From assembly GCF_029784135.1 (NCBI RefSeq), contig NC_073746.1, positions 74,070,042-74,134,041 of the forward strand: a stretch of DNA of 64,000 nt, read 5' to 3'. The DNA is from Toxorhynchites rutilus septentrionalis. Its lineage: Eukaryota > Arthropoda > Insecta > Diptera > Culicidae. This document shows positions 44,299 to 56,344 of this stretch, one piece after another; within the stretch, counting starts at the first letter, position 1, and each line of letters starts with the position of its first letter. The notes under the pieces were generated by a model, which was not told the origin of the DNA, did no database searches, and saw nothing but the letters and a program-made list of their open reading frames with translations. A program made the translations under genes and the position numbers.

Positions 44299-45574
44299 TA
44301 ATACATGATTCCTTTCAAGTCTCATCAAATACTTAAAATAACCTTCCTGGCTTGGACACCGTTTGAGCTGCTTGATCACACTCTAATCATTATCGTTTTC
44401 GCACAATATTGTCGTATGTGACCCATTTCTCGTAACCATTCGTTTATGAAATGGGCCGACATCATTCCGTTTGACCATGGTTTCGCAGATGAAAATGGTC
44501 GAGTTTCATGTTTTTTTGGCGTTAATTGGCCAAACATCTTGCTTTCTTTTGAATCCAGCTTTGCTCAAATACTGATTTAAAACGGTTTTATGGTCGATCT
44601 TTAGCTCCAGGGCGATGTCATGACCACTTACTAATATGCTGGTCAAGTTCGATTATTTCTGTGATTTTATCTACATTTTCGAATACGGGCCATCCTGTGC
44701 GAGGTTCGTCTAAAACATCAAAAATGCATGAACGAAACGATACCATAACTGCACGTAGTGAGCTGTTACAGTATTGGCACCATAAACACGATTCACAATT
44801 TCAGTGGCCTGGCTTGCATTTTCACCTTTATCGAAGAAAATGTGTAAAATGTACCGAATTTTCACTTTGTTGACTTCCATTGTTAACAATTCGTAAATTA
44901 CAACTTAAACCATCTAAAAACTTATGTTCAGCACAAGATGATATTTGTCGCTTTTGTAATGCCGAAAGTAGTAGATAAGCCTGAAGTGTAGTATAAAAAA
45001 GGGGTATACCACAATAGTTCAAAATAATGGACGCAGTGGTTCACACCCAACAGGGAAAAAATCACAACTGAATGGGACAAACAAAAAACAACAGAGGATT
45101 TTTTTTCAGTGACGAAGATGTAATTTTTCATTGAAAATGAAATATTCCTGTATAGAGAGGTCCTACCGGAACATTCTAGGAATCAAACGAAAGGTGGTTG
45201 ATAAGGTTAATTGGACTTGCTGTTGAGTTTGTTAGCAAAAGAATGTCCACAAAATCTTTGAAAAAAACAGAAAAATCTAACTTTTATTTCTTCTCGGTAT
45301 TGTCGTCCACTACACTTACACACACCAAGATAAAAATATGTACGTAAAATCTACTAGTACCTGAAAGTCGTAGCTTCAAAATGTATGTCCCATTGATATG
45401 CTTTGATTTTTCACGAAATTACAGCATGTCAAACATCACTGAAAATTTCCGTCTTCGCACTCTGTTCCCCTAATTTTTTTTTGTCGAGTGTATATACTCG
45501 TAAATAAAAATGAATTGTCAGATGTGTTGGTAAGCGCAACACTCGAGAAAGGAATATTCTTATTTGAGCTGTAT

Positions 45575-45867
45575 TCATTTTATTATATTTTCTGTATCAA
45601 ACATGTATTTCATGTAATGGAGAAACATGTTATTCGCAAGTAATTGAAGAATTTTGAACGAGAATTGTGTCTGAAAATAATTGTATATTATAATGAGTTT
45701 TGTAGAAGTACTAGGAAATTTATAGTCAAAGGAAATTATAAAGGGTCAATTAGAAGATCAATCATTGAATAGTTCTGCGATTGGATCCAGTTTCGTCCGC
45801 AGAGTAAGAAAACGCGAATACTTGAAAGTATTGGTAACAAAAAAAATCCATTTTTGGATGGGACGAA
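45575..45867 (+). mobile_element. Fragment of Helitron-like element (E7)
   Basis: It matches the 3' third of E1 (31160-31440): GTAATGGAGAAACA, GAACGAGAATTGTGTCTGAA and a shared GATCAATCATTGAATAG-like stretch, ending near ATGGGACGAAATAT. The CTAG end is lost. Confidence 0.6.
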
Positions 45868-45879
45868 ATATATTTATAG

Positions 45880-46500
45880 ATAACATCCAAAACCCATTTG
45901 ATTATGAATTTGAGGAAGTCTCTGATTACACTAAAGTAAACTCCAATTAAATTAAGCTTAACTATATCAATTGACAGAAGTGTAGAAAATATTTAGGTGG
46001 CAGTGACAAAACGACAAAGAAGATATACAGACACAAAATATCGCGTCTGGTTTAATCAAAACATGAATGTACTAAAAAAAACAGAAAGCACATGACATTT
46101 ATGAAAAATACAAATCTGACACTGACACTCGAAAATTATTTTAACATTTGCAAACAGTTCAACTCAACTGTTAAATACGCTTTTGAAGGATACAACTCAA
46201 ACATAAAGATCGACATTAAGTTTAACCGAAACAGTTTCTTCAGTTACATGAAAACGAAATTAAAAAGCAATAGTTTTCAATCACGAAGAAACCTAGAAAC
46301 ATTTGCAACCTCTTTGCAACATTCTTTCAAGAAGTTTATATTGAAACATCTGAAGAGAACCGAGATCGTGATTTTTTGCATTTCTTCCATAATTTCATGT
46401 GATGTCAGGCAACTAATGATTGAATGTGTTTCAAAATATCGTAAAATGTTTCGCAATTTATTGAGCTGCTTCTGACAGCACCGTTCAAAGTGGCTTACGT
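45880..46500 (+). pseudogene. LINE EN-RT linker remnant
   Basis: The plus strand reads KYRVWFNQNMNVLKK, then FMKNTNLTLTLENYFNICKQ, KYAFEGYNSNIKIDIKFN and FFSYMKTKLKSNSFQ. The pattern (YRVWFN, a basic stretch, YF...K.F.S..KYA, F.SY...K..S) is that of the linker before RT in Jockey-type LINEs. Beyond 46300 the resemblance fades. No RT catalytic motif is present. Family assignment is tentative. Confidence 0.5.
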
Positions 46501-46593
46501 TAAACCATAATAAAAATGAATCTGATAATGTAACGAGCGAGAGTACAGTTGAAATAATACGAAATAATAAATAACTGCTTCCACTCTCTTTTT

Positions 46594-47105
46594 GACGTAG
46601 AACTACGTCTTTCAGGAAGGGTGCCAAATCAGAAAACAGGTCACGTTTTTATGAAATAAAGTTGACGTTAATATCTATTTTCACTGTGAACGAATTCTCA
46701 TCATTTGCATACCAATCGAATCGAAAATTCTCTAAGATTTGTTTGATATGCTATACATTACAATTCACTAATCTCTAAACGGTTTAAATTCATGAAAACT
46801 GGAAGAACTTCCTTTTTTTTGTTGAGTACTTTGGTACTCGCTTGTCGTTGTGCAGACCGGAAAATGTTTCATTTTAACGTACTTTTAAACTGAGAAGCCT
46901 GGGAAAATTGTCATTTTAGATACTATAGGTAAATGAACTTTCGCGGTTTCGCGGTTCTAGAACGGTTGTAACGAAGAGCATAATCTATTACAAAAGTTTC
47001 GATGCACTCTGAAATAGTATCCAAAGTGGTAAACAAGTGGATTGCATAATATAATTGCGTAGTTCTACGTCGAAAATATGCGGTCGTGTCCTAGATACAA
47101 CCGCT
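46594..47105 (-). mobile_element. MSITE-like element C1
   Basis: Tail GACGTAGAACTACGTC at 46594-46609, preceded by a T-run. Head hairpin GGTCGTGTCCTAGATACAACC at 47082-47102, next to TTACAATTTTTTAAG. About 0.5 kb, non-coding. The opening stretch AGGAAGGGTGCCAAATCAGA is shared with C3. Confidence 0.7.
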
Positions 47106-47246
47106 TACAATTTTTTAAGTTGGCGTACACGATATCTCAAGTTCTACTGAACCAATTCATGTCGAATTTATATGGATACAATCTGCAGGCATCTCTCTAT
47201 CGCATGAACCTCTGAAATATTTTATTTTAATTTTATTTTAAATTTT

Positions 47247-49213
47247 GACGTAGAACTGACGTCTTCCGTTAATGGTGCCAAAACAGGTCACGTTTTTATG
47301 AAATAAAGTTAACGTTAAAAACTATTTTTACCGCGGATTTTGGCGACATCTTGGAAATTCCCTAAAGTTTGTTTGATATTCTATACATCACAATCCTCTG
47401 ATGTGTAATTGGTTAAATTTAATGAAAACTATAAGAGTTTCCATTTTCCCATGCATTTGTTCTGCTGATTTGTGTGCTTTCCCGAACAGAGCTGTCAATA
47501 ACGAGCAACTTATCGACGAGCAACGAAGGGGAAATCGTAAGATTCAAAGTCTCCGTGAACAAAGGAAAGGAAGAGGAACGAAGGGAATATTTGCTTACAG
47601 TGGATCTCGCTGAGGCGAACTTTCAGTCTCGTTCTGTTTTCAAAGTAATGAACATCGCTTGTTCTTCCTTGTTTTGCGTCATCACATGTGTTCGTTCAGG
47701 GTTGAGCTGTTGACGCGACCAAGTCTCTGATGTCCCTGGCATTGCAATCATTGCACCAAACTGACGCCATTACATTAAGGTTCTGAGCTACACAATTGTG
47801 TGGGGAATCATAAAGCTAGGCTATCGTCGGCTCACCAAGCGAATAAATGTTCTGGAATTTGGTCTGTGATTTAGTTTCACATGGCGGTAGCAAAACTATC
47901 TCCACCAAGGATAACAGCTAAGCTAATCTAGACCGGCAATATTAACAGAAAGGGCTCCTGTTGAAAAGAGCGCAAAACGGAGATAAATGTGTGTATTTTT
48001 AGTTGCTTCAAGCCATCGAAATAGGGGTATTCATGTGCATACGTGCGTGTTTCATGAACCGTACGTAAAAAGGGAGGGAAATATTTGCGTTAGGGTATCA
48101 GTAATGAATCTCTGCTGAGGCAAATATTCAGTCTTTTACCAAGCAGTTAACTTTGTTTGTTTTCCGTCATTATAAAGGCTCAGTTGGCACCTTTGACATT
48201 GCATTCAATGAATCGACCTGACGGTATGGCGAAGCAGGCGTTAAGGTTGTGCGCCAAAAAATATTTGGGGAATACCAAGCATCTTGAATGTCGTGCTGGA
48301 ATGTTATAAGCTATTTGGGTTCGCGTGCCAGTCGCAAAACTACTTTCAACTATGATTGCATTTGCGCTAATCTTGATCATAATGAAGCAATGCTACTCTT
48401 TTCGAGGTTGTTGATATTAACAGAAAAAAAAAATGTGATTTATTTAGTCACCAAGAAAGGAAATGTCGTTCTGGAATTTTGTATGTGATTTGGTTTCGCT
48501 TGCCAGTAGCAAAACTTTCTCCACTAAGGATGACAGCTGCGCTTATCTGTAGCATGGAAAAGTAATGCATCTTTTTCCGAGACCAGTAATATTAACAGAA
48601 GCGTTTCTATTGAGAATAGCGCAAAATGATGAGAAGTGTTTATATTCTTAGTCGCTTCAAGCCACCGATGTATGGCTCTGCATGCATGCTATGACGAACG
48701 CTTGTTTGGCGCTTGGTTTACGTTGTATGAATGATGTCTAGAGGTGCGATTCCACTGATGCAATACTGAAAAACATGTAGCATGATATCTGATACTTGCA
48801 AGTATTGTCATTGTTGTTGTTTCCATGCTGTGCCAAAGTTATATTGATGTAGTTATGAGATGTGGAGTAATGGTGCTGGTACAACAAGTATATAATCGAC
48901 TGTAGCTGAGTCTATGCGAATTGCGAAAAAGGCCACCGGAATAGCGTTCGCGGTAAATTTTCAAAGCATTGACGTGAAACAAATTGTGATATACGATCAG
49001 CTAGTGTATTGTTTTGCGGAGGCAAGAATGAATCATCAATCAATTATCGTCAACTGATTCTACAATAAAAAAAAAATTTCAAGGCGATCAAACCATTCTA
49101 CTAAACAGTTATTTCTAAAATTTCACAGCATTACAAAATAAGTTATTAACAGTTATATAAAATAACAGTGTAGTTCTACGTCAACAATGCGGTCGTATCT
49201 TAGACACAACCTC
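47247..49213 (-). mobile_element. MSITE-like element C2 with internal repeats
   Basis: Tail GACGTAGAACTGACGTC (one extra base) at 47247. Head hairpin GGTCGTATCTTAGACACAACC at 49191-49211. At nearly 2 kb it is the longest copy. Segments near 47880 and 48500 repeat (GTAGCAAAACT, TCTCCAC, AAGGAT, ACAGCT), offset by about 620 bp, so the interior was tandemly expanded. Short ORFs are not conserved. Confidence 0.65.
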
Positions 49214-50840
49214 CTATAATTTTTCTTTTTTTTTATAGATTTTTCTGCATTACTTGAACATAGATCATGATCAGATTTGCATCGTCTTTATATTGTTGTG
49301 TTTGTTTCCACCAAAGTTAGACTCATAGAATGCTTTGGAGTATACTTTGAAATAATGCTAAAAATGAAATGAAAATGAAAATAATGTTAAAGAAATTGAT
49401 ATACAATATCGGAACCTTGGCCGTAATGTCCAGCAGCGGAATGCATTTTCTAATATTTTACGAACATGATTTAAACTATATTAAATTTGTTATATCACGA
49501 GAACGGCAATTTTCATGTAGAATCGTTTCAAATTTGTTACTTATATCAAATGGTAGAAAAAAGTGTTGAAATTTGATATATTCAAAAAAAAAACATATTT
49601 CTATTTTGGTGAGTTTGCCAATTTTTGAGCAAGATTTTTCAGTAGTTCAGATATAATGTTATTTTTACCAAATAGTTTCTCATCTTTCTAACAACTTTGT
49701 CAAACATCATGTTTGATTCAGACATCTGGATTTTGAGTTACGATTCTTTTAAAAGAAGATGAATTATTTTGGATACGCTTTTTTTTTAAATGATGGGCAT
49801 ATGATAATGAAAATTGTGATTTTGGGTGACTTCCATGTACCAATTTTCAATAACATCTAAGAGGTTCGTGTCAAAATTATTCGGCTTATTCGGTGTAGAA
49901 TTGCTTAGTTGTGAGAATAATAATGTAATTTCAGGTGGAACGAACATATAGAATAGCGTTACATTCATTCAGTTATTGAAATTCGAGAACCGTCGTCTTT
50001 CGTGAATGTACCAAAAACACATTTTCGGGGAAAACTCAAACACCACGGTTTGTCGGAACGAAGTTCGGCGGGTCTGCTAGTAATTTATCTACATGGGATA
50101 CATGGAATAATTTATACAGAAGAAAAACATTCCGAGTGTTGCTTCAGTACGCGTTCCATTCTATGTATAAGACCCTTTAAACCAGAACCCTTCCGTCTCT
50201 GTTGGATCTCATAGTATAGGTAGTGTTTTCTTCAATCGGACAAACTTTCTTCATAGGGTTAGGATAGTAAAACCCCAGGGTGGTGTTCCATTTTTCGTTA
50301 GTCAAACGCACGAACGCGTTGATATGTAGAGAACAGATAAGGCTACACCTTAGATGATGCAGTTCAGGATATCCTACTTATTGATAATGAACTTATTGGT
50401 AATTGTCAATTGTCGAGAAGATTCCATTAAGGTAATCAGTATTCCGTTAACAATTTGCTCCTGAATTTTATCTGAGTAACTCAGCAAGATATCGAATCAT
50501 GTACCACGCGAAGAATCCACTCAAGTTCTTCAAAAGCTAATTACTCACAGTAATCAGCGTCCAGATCTGTATCATAGGAAGCCTATTATTTATTATACCT
50601 ATTATACCTATTATTTTTTCAAACAGAACATTTAACACACATGCCAAAAATTCATTTTATAATTCAATACAAATATCAAGCCATTGCATGCAGCTGCAGT
50701 CGAGACTTAACCTTCGGAATGTAAAAATCTGTGGGCGATCTCAATGGCTCCTAACTCCTTACAAAGTAAACCAACCGCTAAACATACTTTATTAATAACC
50801 CCGATAAATCAGTGACAAAAAATCATATGTTCGAAAGTCC
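49214..50840. other. AT-rich, no gene; Helitron-like end at 50050-50080
   Basis: The only landmark is GGAACGAAGTTCGGCGGGTC then TGCTAG (to 50080), a degenerate 3' end of the Helitron-like family. Otherwise nothing is recognised. Confidence 0.4.
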
Positions 50841-50849
50841 ATTTCCTCC

Positions 50850-51345
50850 TCGTTTCCATCAGCCCCGCGACTCGCCAGTCAGCTCGACAACAAGTGGCAC
50901 AAGTTGTCCCACCCGATGGAATCCTACGGTTTAATTGATATCATTACCTGGCCACCGCCAGGGTGGCGAGACGGTCCCGATTCGCACGGGGGACAGAAGT
51001 CGCCAAGTTCATGTCCAAGTTGACCATTCATCATCGAATTCTCGCGCGCTCCCGCGAAGTGCAGCGTTTTGACGTTTCATTTCTCAAAAGTTGCACTCGG
51101 CGTTGTATTTCTCCGCCAAGGGAGTTCCCCCCGTAGTGCGATGATTTACGCTCGATCTAATGAATCTTCGCAATCATGCCATCCGCTGCCGAGCTGCCAT
51201 AATCTTGGTCCGATCTGGTCGCCACCATTTGACAGCAATTAAAATTTATGAATCTAATTTCTGTTCGGCAAATCTCGCGCGACGCGCCATGTTTTTCGTG
51301 TTTGTCGGAGCAGGCTGAAGAGAGCAAAAAAAAAAAAAACAGGTC
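50850..51345. other. Unique GC-rich island with AT core, possible enhancer
   Basis: GC-rich, repeat-free and without an ORF. A short AT-rich core (about 51235-51265, CAGCAATTAAAATTTATGAA) carries homeodomain-type motifs (CAATTAAA, TTTATGA). Composition differs sharply from the AT-rich neighbours. A conserved regulatory element is plausible but unproven. Confidence 0.35.
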
Positions 51346-51615
51346 GAGACGGAGTGGGGTCTAACAAGTCGATTAGTAGCTATAAATTAGTGAACCAACG
51401 ATTATGTCCACCTCACAATGTCGTTCAGAGCCACCGATTTGGTGATTTAGTTCAGAAAAAGAACATCCGAGAGATCTTGTTAATATGTATTTTCATTACA
51501 TTCACATCGGTGCTTGAATCACCGATCGGTGCGCTTTTTTCTTACCTGAAATTCAATCAGAACTTTTATTCAAATGGGCATAGAACCCGCCACACAAAGT
51601 AAGAGTTTTTTTTTT

Positions 51616-52940
51616 GGCGTAGAACTACGTCTTTCAGGAAGGGTGCCAAATCAGAAAACAGGTCATGTTTTTATGAAATAAAGTTAACGTTAATAACTTT
51701 TTTCACAGCGAACAAATTCTGATACTTTGCACACCAATGGAATCGGAAATTCTCTAAGACTAGTTTGATATACTATACGATACAATCCACTAATGCCTAA
51801 ATAGTTTAAATTAATGAAAACTGGAGGCATTCCCATTTTCCCATACATTTGTTCTGCCGATTTGCGTGCATTCCCGAACAGAGCTGTCAATAACGAGCAA
51901 CTGATACATTCGTTTCTGTCCGTTTTCAACATATTTGTTTTAAATATGTCATCTGCGATTTGAAGCCATCGATTTGACAACATCGTTGCAGGACGAGCTG
52001 AACGACGAGAGATCGAGTGCCTTTCTCAAGGCAATGAGGGTGGAGGTGTAGTGCAGGAGTAGAGTAGAGTTTTTCAAGGGTCTTTCTCAAGGCTAAAGAC
52101 GAATTAACTGAAAAAGTTTAAACTCTCTATAATCAAAAACGGAACCGAACCTGAAGCCACACCACTTCTCGATTGGTGGTCATCCAAGCGACATGGTTGC
52201 CGGAGAGCGTCGAGCGGGAGAGGATTGTTTTCTTGTCGAGTGAAGGAGGAGTATAGAATAGTTTCTTTCCACAACGGTCCTTCTCAGGGCTAGAGGCGGA
52301 AACCAAAAATAGAATAGAATGAAAACACAGATGCGAGTGAGCTAGCATAACACAATGAGCAGATATCATTCATGCCTAATGCTGATTTCACACACATACA
52401 TATACAGCTCAATACAAGGAGAGGAAACCCTCTGTACCGAGGTGTGCTATAACAAAGAAGAGCAGCATACGAGAATTTTCGTGGTAGTGCGGATATGGAA
52501 GAGTATCCAGAATTTTGGCATATAGATATACACTGCATTTATTATCATAAACGTATATTTCATGAAAATATGCTTTCAAATTCCAGCAGGGTAACCTTAC
52601 TGTTGCATGTTGTGGGGTTCGATCACATCTCAAGCGGAATATATGAGCAAAAGGGTTCATAGTTTGTGATCGATATCTGAGAGGGAAGGAGAAAGTCTGA
52701 TGCGAGTTGAACCAAATAAACGAGAAGTGCTGATAGCTTACGACTCTACTGAAGTAATAAAAAATTAAATAGATAAAAAGATATTACAAAAATTTCGATT
52801 CATTCTTAAATAATATACAAAGATATAAAGTAAAGTGATAATATCCTAAGTAATAATATCCAAAGCAACAAGTGGATTGAATAATATTATTCCGTAGTTC
52901 TACGTCGAAAACTGCGGTCGTGTCCTAGATACAACCCATT
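51616..52940 (-). mobile_element. MSITE-like element C3
   Basis: Tail GGCGTAGAACTACGTC at 51616. Head hairpin GGTCGTGTCCTAGATACAACC at 52916-52936, followed by CATTAAATTTTTTT. Shares its first 60 bp or so with C1, and the phrase GAGCTGTCAATAACGAGCAA with C2. Non-coding; minus-strand ORFs at 51690-52660 are not conserved among copies. Confidence 0.7.
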
Positions 52941-52950
52941 AAATTTTTTT

Positions 52951-53417
52951 ATCCCATTTATTTATTTGAGGCTCATTAGCATTTTAGCTGTAACAGAGCC
53001 GAATTTTAATCGTGTACATGTCACATGGTTATCATATCTATAATTAGCACATTACACAGTTGCCGTTCGCCAGTATTCCTTCTATACCATTACATATGGT
53101 ACATTCACACAGTAGCCATTTAGGCGTAAGAGTATTCTTTCTGTTCTTCCATTATCCAGTTGGACCACCGGACAGCGGAGACAGTTGATTGATCATTGTT
53201 GAGTTATTTATAGAACAGCAGCCCGATGTGTCTTGCAGAGCAGAGCAGTTGTATGGATGAATCGATCTTATTTCGACCGTGGATCGATCTCCATCGCTGA
53301 TGATTGTTGCGTGGACGTAGCTATTCTGTAACAACACAAAGATGGTCAATGAGTTTTGAACTCACGATCGATCGCTTACTAAGCGAACGCGCAACCAATG
53401 TGGCTACGGAGACCCCC
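52951..53417 (-). mobile_element. tRNA-derived SINE (Feilai-like)
   Basis: On the minus strand the head GGTCTCCGTAGCCACATTGG carries an A-box-like TAGCCACATTGG (53406-53395) and a B-box-like GAGTTCAAAACTC (53363-53351). A TTCGCTTAGTAAGCGA anticodon-arm-like hairpin lies between. The body is tRNA-unrelated and ends CTCAAATAAATAAATGGG followed by an A-run. The head is not a complete tRNA and lies at the 5' end of a TSD-flanked insertion, so it is a SINE and not a tRNA gene. The Feilai name is from memory of that Aedes family. Confidence 0.7.
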
Positions 53418-53430
53418 CAAAGTAAGAGTT

Positions 53431-55000
53431 AATCAGAGGAATCTGATGAATAAATAAATTGAATCTCATTCACACTCATTGAATGACGCGTTACGCATTT
53501 CCAGCGCGCAGGAAATGCGCTCCGAATGCTTTACCGTGTTCTATGTTTTATGAATGAAATTCTTCACCTACCACTCGGGTTCGATGGCGGGATGCTGCTC
53601 CTTCACTCGGGCAAATATTGACACGAAAGTGTTCTAGTTTCTTCTTTCTCTTTCTCTTCTCGTAACTGCTTCGAAAAGGTTGAATCACGCAACATTTTCC
53701 CATCGCCGTCAGGAGCCTGTCAGAGTGAAATTTGAATAATTCTAAACTATTGGCTTACAATCGCCAGGAAATGTCAACCAAACCTCGGGGTCGACGGCTG
53801 GTGAACAAATAAATTCTATGTATATTAATAAGTTGCCCATCGGAGGAGATTTCATTCAGATCTTTTTTTATTGTGGTTGTTTTATTGCATTTTGTTCCCA
53901 GCCCAGCCATTCAGCCGGGTGGCTTGGACAGAGGTGGGAACGTTTTTTTTACTCATGCTTTATTCAATCTTTCCATCCATCCACACAAGAATTATTTCAT
54001 AAAATGAAAGTTGCATCAACCCAGCGACGTCCCAACGATTTGAAAACAATTACTTTCCGTCCGAATTCCCTTCGCAAACGACTACGCCAAAACTTGCGAA
54101 GGCGTTGTACTCATGGGCAAGTGAATGAAGACGATCCTCCTACCTCGAATCGACAACAACAACAAGTTGTGGGTTCCGACACGACATTTGAATTTCATTC
54201 ATAGATTCTCCGAGGCCCTATCGGAGCGAGAAGGAACGGAACAAATGTTGTACCACACGATGAGCATATGTATGAAGAGCCCCGGACGGCTCAGACGCCC
54301 AAGCCCAAGCAGCGATGAGGGACACGACGAACGCTGGCTTTCTGTTAGCGCGATTTCAATCCGAGTTCGTAACCTTAATTCAATTATACCGCAAGATTGA
54401 GGGTCCCACCGGATGATGCCCCTTTCGAGCGTTTTGTTTGTATCGATTCTCTCGAGTCACCCCATCCCAGCACTGATTTCGATCGATGAATGGAGAGCGT
54501 ATCAACGTGTAAGAGTATAACCTTTTCAATGGAATTTCACCATTATATGTTAGAAAGAGATGGGCTCGCATTGATTTAAATCACATAATGTAGTAACTGT
54601 TCCTGTTTGCAAAAAGATCGAAAGTGTTTTGGAGAAAACCAAGTTGAACTTGGGCACGTCCAATTAGTGCTAATATCAAACTCAATAGCCCATTCTTATT
54701 CGATGGGATGTGGATGTAACGAAAGGAACGGAGCGTAACTCCGCTGAATTGAGGTTATGAACTAACATTCAGCAATTTGTGCTGAATTCAAACTCTCACC
54801 GTTATTATGGAATTCGGTTGAGCTCGATTGATTGAAAAGAATGTAATTTTGCATGATGACGATGTTAATCATGGTTCTGATGATGTCGATAAAAAATTAC
54901 GGCACCCATCACGTTAGCGTCAACGCATGATGTGTTGGAACTCCATGCAGGGGAAGAGGTGCTATTTTAGAAACAATGAATCAGACCTCAGAGGAGAACG
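53431..55000. other. Unique sequence, no supported gene
   Basis: Moderately GC-rich from 53500 to 54500, with no repeat match in the window. A plus ORF of 128 codons (53818-54204) is unrecognised. Could be intron or intergenic. Confidence 0.35.
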
Positions 55001-55029
55001 ATGAAAAAATATGCAAGATTTGATTTAAT

Positions 55030-55262
55030 GTGGTGGTTTTCAAAATACTGATCATTATTAGCATTTCCGAAATTTCAATATTTTTTTTAGGTGCAGTTGG
55101 TGTAACCTTATGGGACCGAGGGTTTATTATTTCGACAAATATACTTATGACGAATCTCGTGCCATCTCGAATGGCCATTGGCAGCAATATCTCAGATTGC
55201 AGTGAAACGTAGTGGGTGTAAAGACATTGGTCATTTAAGAAACTTTGCATACTTCATTTATT
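55030..55262 (+). repeat. Repeat X, copy 1
   Basis: CATCTCAGAT/ATATCTCAGAT, AGTGAAACGT, GGGTGTAAAGACAT and GGTCATTTAAG, then AACTTTGCATACTT, recur in the same order at 56176-56283. Non-coding. Helitron-like E4 begins directly after it. Confidence 0.65.
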
Positions 55263-55268
55263 TATATA

Positions 55269-55975
55269 CTAGCTGACCCGGCAAACTTCATTCCGCCCAA
55301 AATTTATTTTTCGTTATCACATCCACGTTTTCTTATTAAGCGCATGTTCATGGGTCCAATCGCAGAACTGTGCATTGACTGATCTTCTAATATATCCTTC
55401 AAAATTACATTTCACTATAAAATTTCTAGTACTTCTGCCAAAACTCGTGGTTATAATATCAGATTATTTTCAGACACAATTCTATATGTTCAATATGTAA
55501 TTGTAAAACATTTGCGAAATGGATTTTTCGAATTTTCCGAATGTTTTTGGTTCAAATATGTGTATTATTTTTATGTGACCCTCTCTCCATTCCAGAGGAG
55601 GGAGGGGTGTCATACCATCATAGAACATTTGTCGTACCCAAAAACTCTCACATCACAAATTCGGTTTAATTTGCTTGAATATTTCTCGAGTTATGTAACC
55701 ACCCCCACCTAAGGGGGGAGGGGGGGTGGCTAAGAGTGTCAAACTACCATAGAAACATTTTTTTGCCTCATAAAACCTCTAGATACCGAATTTGGTTTCT
55801 TTTGCTTGATTAATTCTTGAGTAATGCAGGAATTTGTGTTTCATTTGAATGGCAGCCCCCCACTTAGAGAGGGGAAGGCCCACCAACCACCGTAGAAACG
55901 TTTCGTGCCCCCTAAAACCTCCACATGCCAAATTCGGCTCAATTTACTCGATTAGTTTTCGAGTTATACAGAAAT
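55269..55975 (-). mobile_element. Helitron-like element E4
   Basis: The minus-strand 3' end is GGAATGAAGTTTGCCGGGTC then AGCTAG (55269-55274 region). It contains three minisatellite units with the G-run and ATTCTTGAGTAATGCAG landmarks. The head is missing, and it stops near CGAGTTATACAGAAAT. Confidence 0.6.
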
Positions 55976-56109
55976 CAATTTCTGTTTACCACTTACAATC
56001 AATTTCATTCAATTTTATGTACCTTTATTTGGCAATAAATTCGATTTGAAGCAACTATATGCGGAAAGTACATAGCCTCACATAACCTAACAAAAAATAA
56101 AACCTTATA

Positions 56110-56344
56110 AAATTCAAAAAAATGTGAAATTTTCTACAGTATTACTTCGATAAAAGATCGCAAATTGTGATGTGACGAATTTCATGCCAACTCGTCTTAG
56201 GAGTTGACAGCACCATCTCAGATAGTAGTGAAACGTTGTGGGTGTAAAGACATGGGTCATTTAAGCAACTTTGCATACTTGAAATATTCGAAAAAGCAAT
56301 AGACTACTTTTTTGAAAAAAGACAAATTTTTTACAAAAATTTAT
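56110..56344 (+). repeat. Repeat X, copy 2 (target of the full-length I-clade element)
   Basis: Same landmarks as 55030-55262. The I-clade element inserted at its right side; the repeat seems to resume at 62391. Confidence 0.6.

Larger units (their letters stand above)
42521..45050 (-). mobile_element. DD34D-type mariner, decayed and split by ITmD37E
   Basis: The left end reads TAGGTTGGAGAAAAAGAAAT then CCATTATTTTTG, a typical mariner terminus. The right end, reverse complemented, reads TTGGGTGTGAACCACTGCG then TCCATTATTTTG. The minus strand encodes transposase debris on both sides of 43001-44298: from about 44880, MEVNKVKIRYILHIFFDKGE, then SGHDIALELKIDHKTVLN and RMVTRNGSH; from 42998 to 42734, the second catalytic region HQDNARPYTS with GWEVLM. 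Without the insert it is about 1.23 kb, the usual mariner length. Many stops make it dead. Confidence 0.75.
51608..53417 (-). mobile_element. SINE insertion with an MSITE in its poly-A tail (composite)
   Basis: A perfect 13-bp duplication CAAAGTAAGAGTT flanks the whole block (51595-51607 and 53418-53430). On the minus strand it starts with the tRNA-like SINE head at 53417 and ends in a poly-A run (T-run at 51606-51615). MSITE C3 (51616-52940) lies between two A-rich stretches, that is, inside the tail. Confidence 0.8.

Noticed and set aside
53340..53417. tRNA gene on the minus strand
   Set aside because: B-box is degenerate and the sequence is the 5' end of a TSD-flanked SINE.
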